Shown piece after piece: positions 40,372 to 51,807 of a stretch of DNA of 64,000 nt. Made by a program: the position numbers and the translations under genes. The notes under the pieces are model-generated. The model was given only the letters and a program-made list of their open reading frames with translations, made no database searches and was not told the origin of the DNA. Every line of letters begins with the position of its first letter. Within the stretch, counting starts at the first letter, position 1. The DNA is from Entelurus aequoreus (taxonomy: Eukaryota; Chordata; Actinopteri; Syngnathiformes; Syngnathidae). Location: the NCBI RefSeq assembly GCF_033978785.1, contig NC_084739.1, forward strand, positions 56,542,335 to 56,606,334. The letters are read 5' to 3'.

Positions 40372-41660
40372 AGATCACTTGTGTGGTCAGTCACCAATCA
40401 TCAATGATGAAATCTTAACATTGCAACACATGCCAATACGGCCGGGTTAACTTATAAAGTGCAATTTTAAATTTCCAGCTAAACTTCCGGTTGAAAACGT
40501 CTATGTATGATGACGTATGCGCGTGACGTCAATAGTTAAACGGAAGTATTCGGACACCATTGAATCCAATACAAAAAAGCTCTGTTTTCATCTCAAAATT
40601 CCACAGTATTCTGGACATCTGTGTTGATGAATCTTTTGCAATTTGTTTAATGAACAATGAAGACTGCAAAGAAGAAAGTTGTAGGTGGGATCGGTGTATT
40701 AGCGGCTGGCTGCAGCAACACAACCAGGAGGACTTTGACTTGGATAGCAGACGCGCTAACCGACGCTAGCCGCCGACCGCACGGATGATCGGGTGAAGTC
40801 CTACATCCTTCCGTCGATCGCTGGAACGCAGGTGAGCACGGGTGTTGATGAGCAGATGAGGGCTGTCATAGGTGGAGAGCTAATGTTTTTAGCATAGCTC
40901 TGTCGAGGTCCCGTTGCTAAGTTAGCTTCAATGGCGTCGTTAGCAACAGCATTGTTAAGCTTCGACAGGCTGGAAAGCATTAACCGTGTATTTACATGTC
41001 CAGGGTTTAATAGTATTGTTGATTTTCTGTCTATCCTTCCAGTCAGGGGTTTATTTTTTTTGTTTCTATCTGCATTTGAGTCCGATGCTATCACGTTAGC
41101 TCCGTAGCTAAAGTTATTCGTCGATGTATTGTCGTGGAGATAAAAGTCACTGTGAATGTCCATTTCGCGTTCTCGACTCTCATTTTCAAGAGGATATAGT
41201 ATCCGAGGTGGTTTAAAATACAAATCCGTGATCCACAATAGAAAAAGGAGAAAGTGTGGAATCCAATGAGCCAGCTTGTACCTAAGTTACGGTCAGAGCG
41301 AAAAAAGATACGTCCTGCACTGCACTGTAGTCCTTCACTCTCACTTTCCTCATCCACGAATCTTTCATCCTCGCTCAAATTAATGGGGTAATCGTCGCTT
41401 TCTCTGTCCGAATCGCTCTCGCTGCTGGTGTAAACAATGGGGAAATGTGAGGAGCACTCCAGCCTGTGACGTCACGCTACTTCCGGTACAGGCAAGGCTT
41501 TTTTTTTATCAGCGACCAAAAGTTGCAAACTTTATCGTCGTCGTTCTCTACTAAATCCTTTCCAGCAAAAATATGGCAATATCGCGAAATGATCAAGTAT
41601 GACACATAGAATGGATCTGCTATCCCCGTTTAAATAAAAACATTTCATTTCAGTAGGCCT
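40372..41660. mobile_element. Large non-autonomous element (AGTAGGCC end)
   Basis: A composite block with ACTTCCGGTTGAAAACG, ACGTATGCGCGTGACGTCAA, CGGCTAGCGTCGG (on the minus strand) and, near its right end, CGATATTGCCATATTTTTGC (minus) and CAGTAGGCCT at about 41652-41661. I recognise it as a repeated fish element, not a gene. It contains minus-strand open stretches (for example YPINLSEDERFVDEESESE near 41390-41335) with no known domain. Confidence 0.55.
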
Positions 41661-41886
41661 TTAACACCATTATCTAACAAAGTTTGAACTCCACAAGTGA
41701 GGTACAAAAACCCTGGGAGAACCTGCAAGTAAAACAGCCATGCTAACTTCATGTTGCACATTAGTTTGTCTTTTTCATCAACTGAAATCTACAAGGTGTG
41801 AACATGTGTGCAGAGATTCTGTGGTCTTGCACAATTTATACCTTGAAGAGGAAGATGTAAATAAAAATAATGTCAAGCTACATGGT

Positions 41887-41892
41887 TTTATT
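41887..41892 (-). terminator. ttc27: Candidate ttc27 polyadenylation signal
   Basis: AATAAA on the minus strand, about 240 bp after the ttc27 stop codon. Position fits a short 3' UTR; not verified. Confidence 0.4.
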
Positions 41893-42131
41893 CTTCTGGG
41901 ATGCACAAGTTTGCAAAATAAATGTAAAACACTCATATGTTGTTTCGAAGCTTTCCGATTAATCTCAATTGATGTTGTTTACATAATTATGGACAATATT
42001 ACTTTAAAAACATTAAAAAACAAAAGTGGTAGATCAATAGTGTTGATTTCCACTTTTTAGTACTAATAATAAGAAGGTGGATTATTGGTTATTGGACATA
42101 AAGATGTTTGGTTGCAGAGGTGAGACAATGT

Positions 42132-42257
42132 TTACTGGGATTGTGCTCGTCGTTGTGCACAAAGTTCCTGTAATTGTGTGACAAGTTGCTCCAGCTCAAC
42201 GACGTCATCCTGCAGATCAGCATGGATGGCACCAGACGCCACATCAGTGTGTGTTCG
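42132..42257 (-). CDS. ttc27: ttc27 last coding exon
   Basis: The exon starts after the acceptor TCCAACAG and reads RTHTDVASG, then DDVVELEQLVTQLQELCAQ, ending RAQSQ and TAA (42134-42132). It matches the C-terminal end of vertebrate TTC27 (FTDVASG..., TELQDLSNQ). Phase 0 entry fits the preceding exon (43717-43817). The 3' UTR follows toward lower coordinates. Confidence 0.9.
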   Translation of the reverse strand, partial: RTHTDVASGAIHADLQDDVVELEQLVTQLQELCAQRRAQSQ

Positions 42258-42488
42258 CTGTTGGAGGTGAAGAGAAGGTTGTGAAAGAAACATACGGTCA
42301 TTATTAGGCTTTTATGATGGACTTCATGAATGCTGGATCTTATTTCCCTTTGAAGTTTGCTTTCATCAAATTCAAATCTCTTTTTCTTGTTGGTACAATC
42401 AGTTTGGTCATGTGTGGACCCTCTTACACATTTCACATGGACTTATAAACATGTCCAATGCTCTGAAAACACTTCCTACACACTAATC

Positions 42489-43086
42489 CTGGGGTGTCAA
42501 AGTCAAGGCCCGCGGGCTGAACGATATTTGATTAGTACTAGAAGCGGCCCGCAGGCCACAGTCGCCTGCTGCTGTTTTGCACGCACCGATACTCCATCAG
42601 TGTTGGCTCTAGGAATTTTCAAAATGGGTTCCCAGGGACCCCATCAAGTAAATTTTTGGGGTCCCACTTTTTTGAAACCGTCTTAAAAACAAATGATAAA
42701 TGTATGCATTATCCTGTTATATCTCACATTCTATATTGTGTTTTGGAAAAAGGTTGTCATAAACGTTACTTAATTCATTGAAAAAAATAATACAAAAGAA
42801 AACACATTTGTATTCATATGTAAATGTATTCAGTTCTAAACATTAATTAACTTTCTTCTTTCCTTCATGGATCTAAACTTCACGGCTGCCGGTATTTTTT
42901 TCTATATTTTTATTGTAATATTTTCAGAATTTGTTTGTTCTATTTTTGGCCAAAGTAAGACAAAGAAAACAATCTAAAGTTGTCTTTATTTTTTAGTTTT
43001 AATGCCATGATTTTAATAGTCCGGCCCGCGTGTGCACAGATTTTCCTCCATGCGGCCCCTGAGCTAAAATGAGTTTGACACCCCAG
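42489..43086. mobile_element. hAT MITE (CTGGGGTGTCAAA type)
   Basis: Inverted ends CTGGGGTGTCAAAGTC and GAGTTTGACACCCCAG. The 8-bp flanks CACTAATC/CGCTAATT match at 6 of 8 positions. It is in the last intron of ttc27 and related to the elements at 21704 and 48342. Confidence 0.85.
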
Positions 43087-43329
43087 CGCTAATTAAACAT
43101 CATTTTAACAAGAAACTTATATTTAATTTTTTTGCAGACTGTATTGATCTATATTGATATATAATGTGAGACCACTGCACTAGATTTTTCCAAAAAACAA
43201 TGACCTCTCCATTTCAACTGAAAGACAACATAAGTCCATTCCAGACGTTCATAATAAATAGGTTTGTGTTTTTCATACCTACCATTGGTTCCTGTTTGAG
43301 TAATTTCACTTGATTACATTACATACATT

Positions 43330-43660
43330 ACATTTTCTAACATTCCACACTGCAAGTATGTATGATTCCTGCTGATATCATATCGCCTCGGTATCGGCCA
43401 ATACCCAAGGCTCCAATATCGCTATCATAACGGAGGTGAAAAAGTATTGTCAGGACACCGCTAACTTTTTCTATAACTTACATTGCAGTATTTGCCTTAT
43501 TTTGCACAGACAGTGTTTATTTGTGACAAATAATAATGTACTGACATTAGTTTGAGGGCAGAACTGCTTTTATCGGTATCAGTTGATATCAGTATCGGAA
43601 ATAAAGTGTTGGGTAATATGAGCACATCAGTAAGAAAACTAATATCAGACCCAACTGCTG
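43330..43660. other. Intronic repeat with TATCGG motifs
   Basis: CATATCGCCTCGGTATCGGC, CAATACC and GTATCAGTTGATATCAGTAT suggest the remains of a DNA element. No gene is seen. Confidence 0.4.
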
Positions 43661-43716
43661 ACCAATGAGAGATGAGAGTGAGTGTGATGTCACATGGCTT
43701 GTTATGAAAACGATAC

Positions 43717-43817
43717 CTCAGCTTTGGTGAGCAAACTCTTCAGGCTGAGACGAGCTGAAGAAAGCATCTGAAGAGCTTCTGCTGAGTTCTTCTTCTTTTC
43801 ACTGCAACTGATGCTCA
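43717..43817 (-). CDS. ttc27: ttc27 penultimate coding exon
   Basis: Acceptor TTGCCAG, then two bases complete a Val codon. The exon reads SISCSEKKKNSAEALQMLSS, ARLSLKSLLTKAE and ends at a GAG|GTATCG donor. Its human counterpart reads CSKNK...AVQMLSSVRLNLRGLL. 101 bp and phase 2-to-0 fit both neighbours. Confidence 0.92.
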
Positions 43818-44410
43818 CTGGCAACACAACTTATTTAATGAGTGCTCATCTTTAGCAAAATATCAACAGTTAATCATGACATGATCTTCATATGTTTCTA
43901 AGGTGATAAACTGACTAAATCAGCAAATCAAATACATATTTTTCTACTGTAATGACTTTGTTTTTTTAATGAACCTGAAATGGATGTTGTACAGCACTGT
44001 GTTGCATAGTAGTACTGTGTTGTCAATTAGTACTTTGTAGTATAGTAGTACTACTGTATGTTGACTAATGATACCGTGTTGTATTGTGGAACTGTTTTGT
44101 CAATTAGTACTGTGTAGTATAGTAGTACTACTGTATGTTGAATTATTTTTTTTGTTGAAAGGACTAGTTGGTACAATCCCTGGGGACTCTGCATGGCAGG
44201 GGCGTCCTCCTCCCTGAGCCAGGCTTGCACCTGACCGCATACCTAAGTGAGGCTAGGTGACACTGCTGGGAGGCTTTTCCACCATTGGGACACATCTTCA
44301 GTTGTGTGCCCCAGCGTCACGGGGTGTTTCGGCCCGGCTTACCACAAGACACCCTCTGCTGAGGAAGGGCCCACCCCAGGGTGATCAAATCCCTGGGTGT
44401 GTGTGTCCCA

Positions 44411-45130
44411 TTAGGTGTTAGCCTTAGCAGCCCAGCTGGTGTCACTCCTCCTCAACCACAACCAATGGCTCGTCCTCTCTGCTGTGTTGGCCAGCTCTTT
44501 AATGGCCTGTCTGTGAGCCTGCCCCCTGACTCCAACCTCCCTAAGGAGCTTTGCTGTTGTGCTAGCTACAAAGCCCCTACAGCCCACCTCCACTGGGCGC
44601 ACCCTTACCCTCCAGCCTCTGTCCTGTGCCTCAGCTGCAAGGTTGGAGTACCGCAGCTTCTTGCGTTCATACGCTTCTTCGATGGCATCCTCCCACGGAA
44701 CTGTCAGTTCAATGATATAGACAATATGGCAGGTGTCAGACCATAGGACGAGGTCTGGACGCAGGGTGGTCGTTGCGATCGACGGGGGGAAAATTAGCCT
44801 CTGATCTAAGTCGACTCGCATCTGCCAGTCCCTGGCTGCATTCAATGGGCTTAGATCAGGATTTGAAGGTCTTGTCTTCAGCTTTTCCCCCTCCCGAACA
44901 GACGCTGGTAGGTGTCGGCACACATCCTGGTTGTTGATGGGTTGGGCGTTGATGGATATCCTCCTGCACTCAAGTTTGTCAGCTAGACATCTGAGGACCT
45001 GGTTATGTCTCCACGTATATCTGCCTTGAGTGAGGCTGGTTCTACAGCCAACCATTATGTGCTTGAGTGTTGCTGGGGTTGTACACAGGGGACAGGATGG
45101 GTCCTTTCCAAACCATTGTTGCAGGTTTAT
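44411..45130 (-). pseudogene. LINE 3' end with restriction-like endonuclease (R2/NeSL type)
   Basis: A minus-strand open frame of 214 codons from 45055, preceded by CPLCTTPATLKHIMVGC (a C-x2-C-x7-H-x4-C finger). It carries a PD-(D/E)xK-type core (LRPDLVLWSDT, then VYIIELTVPWEDAIEEAYER) and VEVGCRGFVAS, ending ERTSHWLWLRRSD. This finger plus restriction-like endonuclease order is that of the C-terminus of R2/NeSL/HERO-group LINEs, which cut DNA without an AP endonuclease. The RT is absent, so this is a 5'-truncated insertion in the minisatellite. The remaining frame is open, which suggests a fairly young copy. Confidence 0.8.
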
Positions 45131-45802
45131 GGGAGATGGTAGCGCATCATATGTTATAATAATACTGTGTTGTCAATTAGAACTGTGTTGTAAATTAGTA
45201 TTATGTTGAATAACACATCTGTGTTGTATTGCAGTACTGTGTTGCATAGTAGTACTGTGTTGTCAGTTAGTACTTTGTAGTATAGTAGTACTACTGTATG
45301 TTGACTAATGATACTGTGTTGTATTGTGGCACTGTGTTGTCAATTAGTACTGTGTAGTATAGTAGTACTACTGTATGTTGAATAATAATACTGTGTTGTC
45401 AATTAGAACTGTGTTGTAATTTAGTTTTATGTTGAATAATACATCTGTGTTGTATTGCAGTACTGTGTTGTAAATTCGTACTATGTTTAATAATAATACT
45501 ATGTTGTATCATATACTGTGTTGTATATTAGTACAAGGTTGAATAATAATACTGTGTTGTACAACAGTACTGTGTAGTATAGTCATACTATGTTGAATAA
45601 TAATACTGTGTTGTACAATGGTACTGCGTTGTAAATTAGTACTGCATTGTACTGTGTAGTATAGCAGTAATGTGTTGTAAATTAGTACTGCGTAGTATAA
45701 TAGTACTGTGTTGTACAATAGTACTGTGTAGTATAATAGTACTGTGTAGTATAATAGTCATGTGTTGTACAATAGTATTGTGCAGTGAAGTAGTACTGTT
45801 AT

Positions 45803-46318
45803 TGTGACGATATGTCACTTCATTTGTGTTTGTTTCCTTGTGTTGGTATTTACTACTCATCAGTGCTCTTATTTTGTTCCATTTCCTGTTTGTCTCTGAG
45901 CACTGTTTGATCACTGACCTGCCGTTGATTGGCAGCCGGTCCACACCTGCTGCCAATCAGCGCGTCCTATAAATGCCTTGTCTCGAGCACTGTTCAGTGC
46001 TCGAAGATCACATTATGTGAGGAACTCGCATGGCTGCAGTTTTTGAGAAACCAGCAGACGATGAGAAGGTAAGATGATTTGTATTATCATCAACAGAAAT
46101 AAAGCAGTCTTGCACATAAACGTTCCACAGCATAAAGCGACAAGGTATTTATAGGACACACTGATTGGCAGCAGGTGTGGACCGCCTGCCAATCAACGGC
46201 AGGTGAGTGATCAAACATTGCTCAGAGACAAACAGGAAATGGAACAAAATAAGAACATTGATGAGAAGTAAATACAAAAACAAGGAAACCAACAGAAATT
46301 AAGTGACAGATCGTCACA
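45803..46318. mobile_element. Foldback-type element with arms of about 180 bp
   Basis: The two ends are long inverted repeats (TGTGACGATATGTCACTT against TGTGACGATCTGTCACTT, continuing past CATTTCCTGTTTGTCTCTGA). A perfect 5-bp target duplication, GTTAT, flanks it (45798-45802, 46319-46323). It is non-coding and inserted in the minisatellite. Confidence 0.92.
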
Positions 46319-47499
46319 GTTATAGTAGTATTGTGTTGTAAATTAGTATTGTATAATACTGTGTTGTACAATAGTATTTTGTAGTATAGTAGTAATGTGT
46401 TGTACAATAGTACTGTGTTGTACAATAGTACTGTGTGTTTCAATAGTACTGTGTTTTATAGTAGTACTGTGTTGTACAATAGTACTGTGTTGTACAATAA
46501 TACTGTGTGTTTCAATAGTACTGTGTTGCATAGTAGTACTGTGTTGTACAATAGTACTGTATTGTACAACAGTACTGTGTTGTACAACAGTACTGTGTTG
46601 TACAACAGTACTGTGTTGTACAATAGTACTGTGTTGTATGTAGTACTGTGTTGTACAGTAGTACTGTGTTATAGAGTAGTTCAGCGTTGTAAATTAGTAC
46701 TATGTAGTACACTAGTACTGTGTTTTACAATAGTATTACATATTATAGTAATATGTAGTATAGTAGTACTGCTTTGTAAATTAGTACTGTGGAGTACACT
46801 AGTGCCGTGTTATACAATAGAACTATGTTGTACAACAGTATTGTGTAGTATAATAGTGATTTGTAGTATAGTAGTACTGCGTTGTAAATTAGTACTGTGT
46901 TGTACAATAGTATTGTGTAGTATAGTGATGTGTTGTACAATAGTACTGTGTTGTACAATAGTATTGTGTTGTATAGTAGTACTGTGTTGTATAGTAGTAC
47001 AGTAGTACTGTGTTGTATAGTAGTACTGCATTGTAAACTAGTAATGTGTAGGACAGTAGTACTGTGTCATACAATAGCACTGTTGTACAATCGTACTGTG
47101 TAATATAGTAATACTGTGCTCTACAATAGTACTGTGTTGTAAAATAGTATTGTGTAAGATACTGTTAAGTATAGTACCGGTAAGTGAAGTATAGGTGTTG
47201 TAAATTAGTACTGTGTAGTACAATAGTATTATGTTATACAATAGAACTGTGTTGTACAATAGTATTGTGTAGTATATTAGTACTTTGTAGTATAGTGGTA
47301 CTGCATTGTAATTTAGTACTGTGTTGTACAGTAGTACTGAATTAGTAGTACTATGTTGCGTAGTAGTACTGTGTTGTGTAGTAGTACTGTTAGTCGGTAA
47401 TACTGTGTTGTGTAGTGCTACTATTAGTTGTACTATAGTACTGAGTCATATAATAGTACTGTGTAGTGTGGTAGTACTATGTTTGGAGCATGTACGCAC

Positions 47500-47611
47500 C
47501 TTCCCCCATATTGATGGCTCTTCTGATGACGTTTTTAAAAAGACATGTTTCTTTCTCCCATCCAGCAGCTTGTATTTCGCAGCGAAAAGCTTTGGACAAG
47601 AACTGTTGTGC
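47500..47611 (-). CDS. ttc27: ttc27 coding exon (seventh in window)
   Basis: Acceptor TTTTAG, then AQQFLSKAFRCEIQAAGWEK, ETCLFKNVIRRAINMGE and a split Val codon before the GTGCGT donor. It corresponds to the human segment AFQCLSKAYKC...CWEKD. 112 bp, phase 0 in and 1 out. Confidence 0.93.
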
Positions 47612-47682
47612 CTAAAACAGCAAGAATGAGTTAAGAAAACGGGCCAAACTTATAAAACCACAATATTATTGCTGCCACAAAC

Positions 47683-47880
47683 CTTATCGTTGTCCTCTGG
47701 TAAGGCGCTGTGACCGCCACCGTACAATACTGCATACTGCCGCCATATTTCAGGGTCGCTGCTGTGGCGAGAACTGACCCGTCCCAAAAGTTCTCGTAGT
47801 TTGGGCTGCAGAGACGCCGCCTGCTCGCCTTGATTGTCCGTCAGCTTCTCAACAACAGCACGCACCAGGATCTGAATAAT
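47683..47880 (-). CDS. ttc27: ttc27 coding exon (sixth in window)
   Basis: 66 codons after the acceptor TGCTTCAG: IIQILVRAVVEKLTDNQGEQ, KLRELLGRVSSRHSSDPEIW, RQYAVLYGGGHSALPEDNDK, then GTTTGT. Matches human TTC27 (ILVRAVIDG, LQELFGRVTSR, EIWRLYAHVYGNG). It belongs to the helical C-terminal repeat region. No frame problem is seen. Confidence 0.95.
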
Positions 47881-48059
47881 CTGAAGCAGGTACACAAGAA
47901 CACGTAATTTGCTAAACTTCCTGACATAACCCAGACTGGGGATGGAAGTCAGCATGGCTGCCTTACAAGACCCCATTGAGGTCAAAGGGCATTTATTGAT
48001 TGACATTTTACAACGCGGGGCCCTACTCACAGCGTGTGACCTGCGTATAAGAAGGGTGG

Positions 48060-48205
48060 TCCTGTCCTAGACTATGTGCACTAGGACAGCAACTAATGAC
48101 TATTTTGATAGGCAAACAGTCATAGACTATTTTAACAATTAGTCTACTAATCGGATTATGAAGCGTAAACATATTTAATGGCTCTAATTCAGCCATTAAA
48201 ATTAG
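48060..48205. mobile_element. MITE-end fragment (AATCG/CAACTAATGA type)
   Basis: ACAGCAACTAATGACTATTT, AACAATTAGTCTACTAATCG resembles the element end at 24670-24750. Only a fragment remains. Confidence 0.4.
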
Positions 48206-48341
48206 CTTAAAGGGGAACTGGACTTTTTTTAAATGTTGCCTATCATTCACAATCATTATGTAAGACAAGAACACGTGTTTCTTTTTTTGAATGCATTTGA
48301 AATATCAAATAAATGCGATCAAAAGTCTGCTTACAGTAGAA

Positions 48342-48848
48342 CAGGGGTGTCAAAATCATTTTAGATCAGGGGCCACATGGAGAAAAATCTACTCCCAAGT
48401 GGGCCAGGACTGGTAAAATCACAGCATGATAACTTAAAAATAAAGACAACTTCAGATTGCTTTCTTTGATTAAAAATAGAACAAGCACATTCTGTACAAA
48501 TCATAATGTTGTTTTTTACACTTACATGTTGCGTTTAATAGTATTCTATCTTTATTTGTCGTTATTTATACTTTCTGAATAAATTAAGTGATAATGTTCA
48601 TCAGTCAACGCATTGGTGTTAATTTTCAATCTGTCCAAATAAAAAAATATCAAAATATTTTTTTTTTGTTTTTTACATATGTAGCATCATCTACAAATAC
48701 ACAAATAATTGCTATTGCGACATCTAGTGGACACATTTAGAACAGCATTTTCTTTCATTAAAAAATTTTGGCTCATTTTTATACATAGCAAACTCATCCT
48801 GCGGGCCTGATCTGGCCTGCGGGCCGGGCCGTACGTTTGACACCCCTG
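48342..48848. mobile_element. hAT MITE (CAGGGGTGTCA type)
   Basis: It starts CAGGGGTGTCAAAATC and ends CGTTTGACACCCCTG. The flanking octamers CAGTAGAA and CAAAAGAG match at only 5 of 8 positions, so the duplication is diverged or the site rearranged. The interior aligns in reverse with 21704-22492. Confidence 0.85.
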
Positions 48849-49554
48849 CAAAAGAGCCTGCGCTCTATTCTGCCCATAAAGCCCTTAAAAAACATCCAAA
48901 CACCTCCATTAAGGTTTTATATACATGATCAAAGTCTATACGTAATGTAGTAACGGGCACATTTATAATGACATTTAATATTTGCGTATTTTGATCATTT
49001 TAGGCATACGCGGCACATTAAGTTAAAAAATGCATCACGTCGTTCGCTTTTTTCCCTCAACATCACTGATTTATTACTCACTGCAGACTTTATGAGAGAC
49101 AACAAACATAATAAAACATCACTCACTGTACAATGTCTGCCGTCATTAGGATGCCGATTGCTAGAATCTTGTTATATTCCCATTTAGATGAAGTATGACT
49201 CATAATCTTTGCAAAGAAAAGGGGGGTGGAACGAAGCATCTTTTCGTGTTGTTCTCGCCATTACCGGGTCTAAATTGGCTGTCAAAGTGATTTATGATCA
49301 ATAAACTTCCACAAGCAAGGAAGCAGCTTATTTCTCTATGATGTGAACATAGGCACACACGCTTGTGATAACGGCGCTGCTATAAATAGTTTGTCTGCGT
49401 TAGTGTTTATTACAATATCACTAATACTTGGTTATATTTCCACTATATTTTTACACTTTTATGTTTATAAATGTAAAATACCTGCTTTACACTGCAAATC
49501 TGGTTTACTCACCATGTAAATCTTGTCCACCTTGCAAATATCAGAGTAGTCATA

Positions 49555-50931
49555 CAAACCCGGTTTCCATATGAGTTGGGAAATTGTGTTAGATGTAAAT
49601 ATAAACGGAATATAATGATTTGCAAATCCTTTTCAACCCATATTTAACTGAATGCACTACAAAGATAAGATATTTGATGTTCAAACTCATAAACTTTATT
49701 TTTTTTTTGCAAATAATAATTAACTTAGAATTTCATGGCTGCAACATGTGCCAAAGTAGTTGGGAAAGGGCATGTTCACCACTGTGTTACATGGCCTTTC
49801 CTTTTAACAACACTCAGTAAACGTTTGGGAACTGAGGAGACACATTTTTTAAGCTTCCCAGGTGGAATTCTTTCCCATTCTTGCTTGATGTACAGCTTAA
49901 GTTGCTCAACAGTCCGGGGGTCTCCGTTGTGGTATTTTAGGCTTCATAATGTGCCACACATTTTCAATGGGAGACAGGTCTGGACTACAGGCAGGCCAGT
50001 CTAGTACCCGCACTCTTTTACTATGAAGCCACGTTGATGTAACACGTGGCTTGGCTTTGTCTTGCTGAAATAAGCAGGGGCGTCCATGGTAATGTTGCTT
50101 GGCTGGCAACATATGTTGCTCCAAAACCTGTATGTACCTTTCAGCATTAATGGTGCCTTCACAGATGTGTAAGTTACCCATGTCTTGGGCACTAATACAC
50201 CCCCATACCATCACAGATGCTGGCTTTTCAACTTTGCGCCTATAACAATCCGGATGGTTCTTTTCCTCTTTGGTCCGGAGGACACGACGTCCACAGTTTC
50301 CAAAAACAATTTGAAATGTGGACTCGTCAGACCACAGAACACTTTTCCACTTTGTATCAGTCCATCTTAGATGAGCTCAGGCCCAGCGAAGCCGACTGCG
50401 TTTCTGGGTGGTGTTGATAAACGGTTTTCGCCTTGCATAGGAGAGTTTTAACTTGCACTTACAGATGTAGCGACCAACTGTAGTTACTGACAGTGCTTTT
50501 CTGAAGTGTTCTGAGCCCATGTGGTGATATCCTTTACACACTGATGCCGCTTGTTGATGCAGTACAGCCTGAGGGATCGAAGGTCACAGGCTTAGCTGCT
50601 TACGTGCAGTGAGTTCTCCAGATACTCCGAACCCTTTGATGATATTACGAACCGTAGATGGTGGAATCCCTAAATTCCTTGCAATAGCTGGTTGAGAAAG
50701 GTTTTTCTTAAACTGTTCAACAATTTGCTCACGCATTTGTTGACAAAGTGGAGACCCACGCCCCATCCTTGTTTGTGAATGACTGAGCATTTCATGGAAT
50801 CTACTTTTATATATATGTTGTCTTTGTAGCATATTCAACTGAATATGGGTTGAAAATGATTTGCAAATCATTGTATTCTGTTTATATTTACATCTAACAC
50901 AATTTCCCAACTCATATGGAAACGGGGTTTG
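49555..50931 (-). pseudogene. Tc1-like transposon, both ends intact, broken transposase
   Basis: Inverted repeats of about 120 bp start CAAACCC(G/C)GTTTCCATAT and TA flanks both ends (49553-49554, 50932-50933). On the minus strand, coding starts near 50800 (MLSHSQTRMGRGSPLCQQ), with a helix-turn-helix (AIARNLGIPPSTVRNIIKGF). Frameshifts follow at about 50600 and 50380. Then come VLWSDESTFQIVFGNCG, VMVWGCISAQDMGNLHICEG, FQQDKAKPRV (the usual DNA is DKA, and three residues are missing before RV, so the spacing is DD31E instead of DD34E) and VLDWPACSPDLSPIENVW, with a stop after RRPPDC. Non-functional, though its ends could still be mobilised in trans. Confidence 0.93.
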
Positions 50932-51251
50932 TACTTGGTACTATGTTTATTGTATTGCTCATCTTATTATATTGCTTTTTAATCATCTCTTCTTTATTCA
51001 TTATGCTGTACACATGAAGAGCAAAGGTAACACCCAAATTTCCCCCCGGGAATTAATATAGAATTTCTGATTCTGATTAATATTCAAGTCACGAAATGTA
51101 AATGGAGTATTGTTGGCGGTTTTTGTGAGGTTATCTATAGGATTTTTTATGGGCGGAATAGAGGACCTCCCATTGCATTACATGCATAAAAAAACATCTG
51201 TCGTCATGTCTTTCATAATAATTGTGAAAATTCCCAAAGTGCAGTTCCCCT

Positions 51252-51807
51252 CTAAGCAATTTATAGGCATTTGTAAACTAACAATAAAAATGACTACTTT
51301 TTACGGAAATATTTATTTATACTGTAACTGTACTGCTCATCAAGATGTTATAAAATAACTATTGAACCTTTGTCCATTTAAAAGCAATGACAGGAAAAGT
51401 GCTGATGAAAACAACATATCAAATTGTATGTACAGAAAAGACAGCAATAACAACATTAAAGCTGTTTAACTTTTAAGCTCAAGCTCCCTATACTAGATGT
51501 TGTGAATGACTTGAACACGTCTATGATAGTAATAAACCAGTTTAACCTATGACCGTACACAGAGTGATTGTACAGCTGGATGGAGTGCTGAATGAAGGGG
51601 TTCCTGTATGTACGCTGTGGGAGCAAAGCTGGAGAAGCCTGTTGGAGTATGAGCGCTGCTGTCCCTCAATACAATATCAAAACTAAAATCTTTTTTTTAA
51701 CTTTATATATAGTTTGAAGAAAAAAATACTATATATCGTTATTGGGATAAAAAAAAAAAAAAGAAGACCTTTATCGGGATACATATTTGGTCCATATTGC
51801 ACAGCAC
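51252..51807. other. Gene-free intronic stretch
   Basis: No gene is seen. Poly-A and TATAT-rich sequence at 51690-51780 precedes the MITE. Confidence 0.5.

Larger units (their letters stand above)
43985..47490. repeat. Minisatellite of AGTACTGTGTTGTACAAT-type units
   Basis: Degenerate units of about 16-20 bp (AGTACTGTGTTGTACAAT and variants with GTAGTATAGT) fill 43985-44150, 45150-45800 and 46320-47490. The tract is interrupted by a LINE fragment (44165-45140) and an inverted-repeat element (45803-46318). It lies in the ttc27 intron between the exons at 43717-43817 and 47500-47611. Confidence 0.92.
48211..51251. mobile_element. DNA element with AGGGGAACTG ends, nested insertions
   Basis: The left end AGGGGAACTGGACTTTTTTT, TGCCTATCATTCACAATCAT and the right end AATTGTGAAAATTCCCAAAG, TGCAGTTCCCCT are inverted. 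A hAT MITE (48342-48848) and a Tc1 element (49555-50931) have inserted in it. It is in the 7.5-kb ttc27 intron. Same family as 22545-23770. Confidence 0.7.

Noticed and set aside
40801..41378. Minus-strand open frames with acidic YPINLSEDERFVDEESE stretch
   Set aside because: They lie entirely in a repeated non-autonomous element; no domain and no conserved splice structure could be shown.
42260..42436. Extension of the last ttc27 exon into the upstream open frame
   Set aside because: The open frame is different from the TTC27 frame; the acceptor TCCAACAG at 42258 and phase 0 fit the homology.
46395..47005. Long Leu/Val/Cys-rich open frames in the minisatellite
   Set aside because: They are translations of the GTACTGTGTTGTA repeat, open in several frames on both strands.
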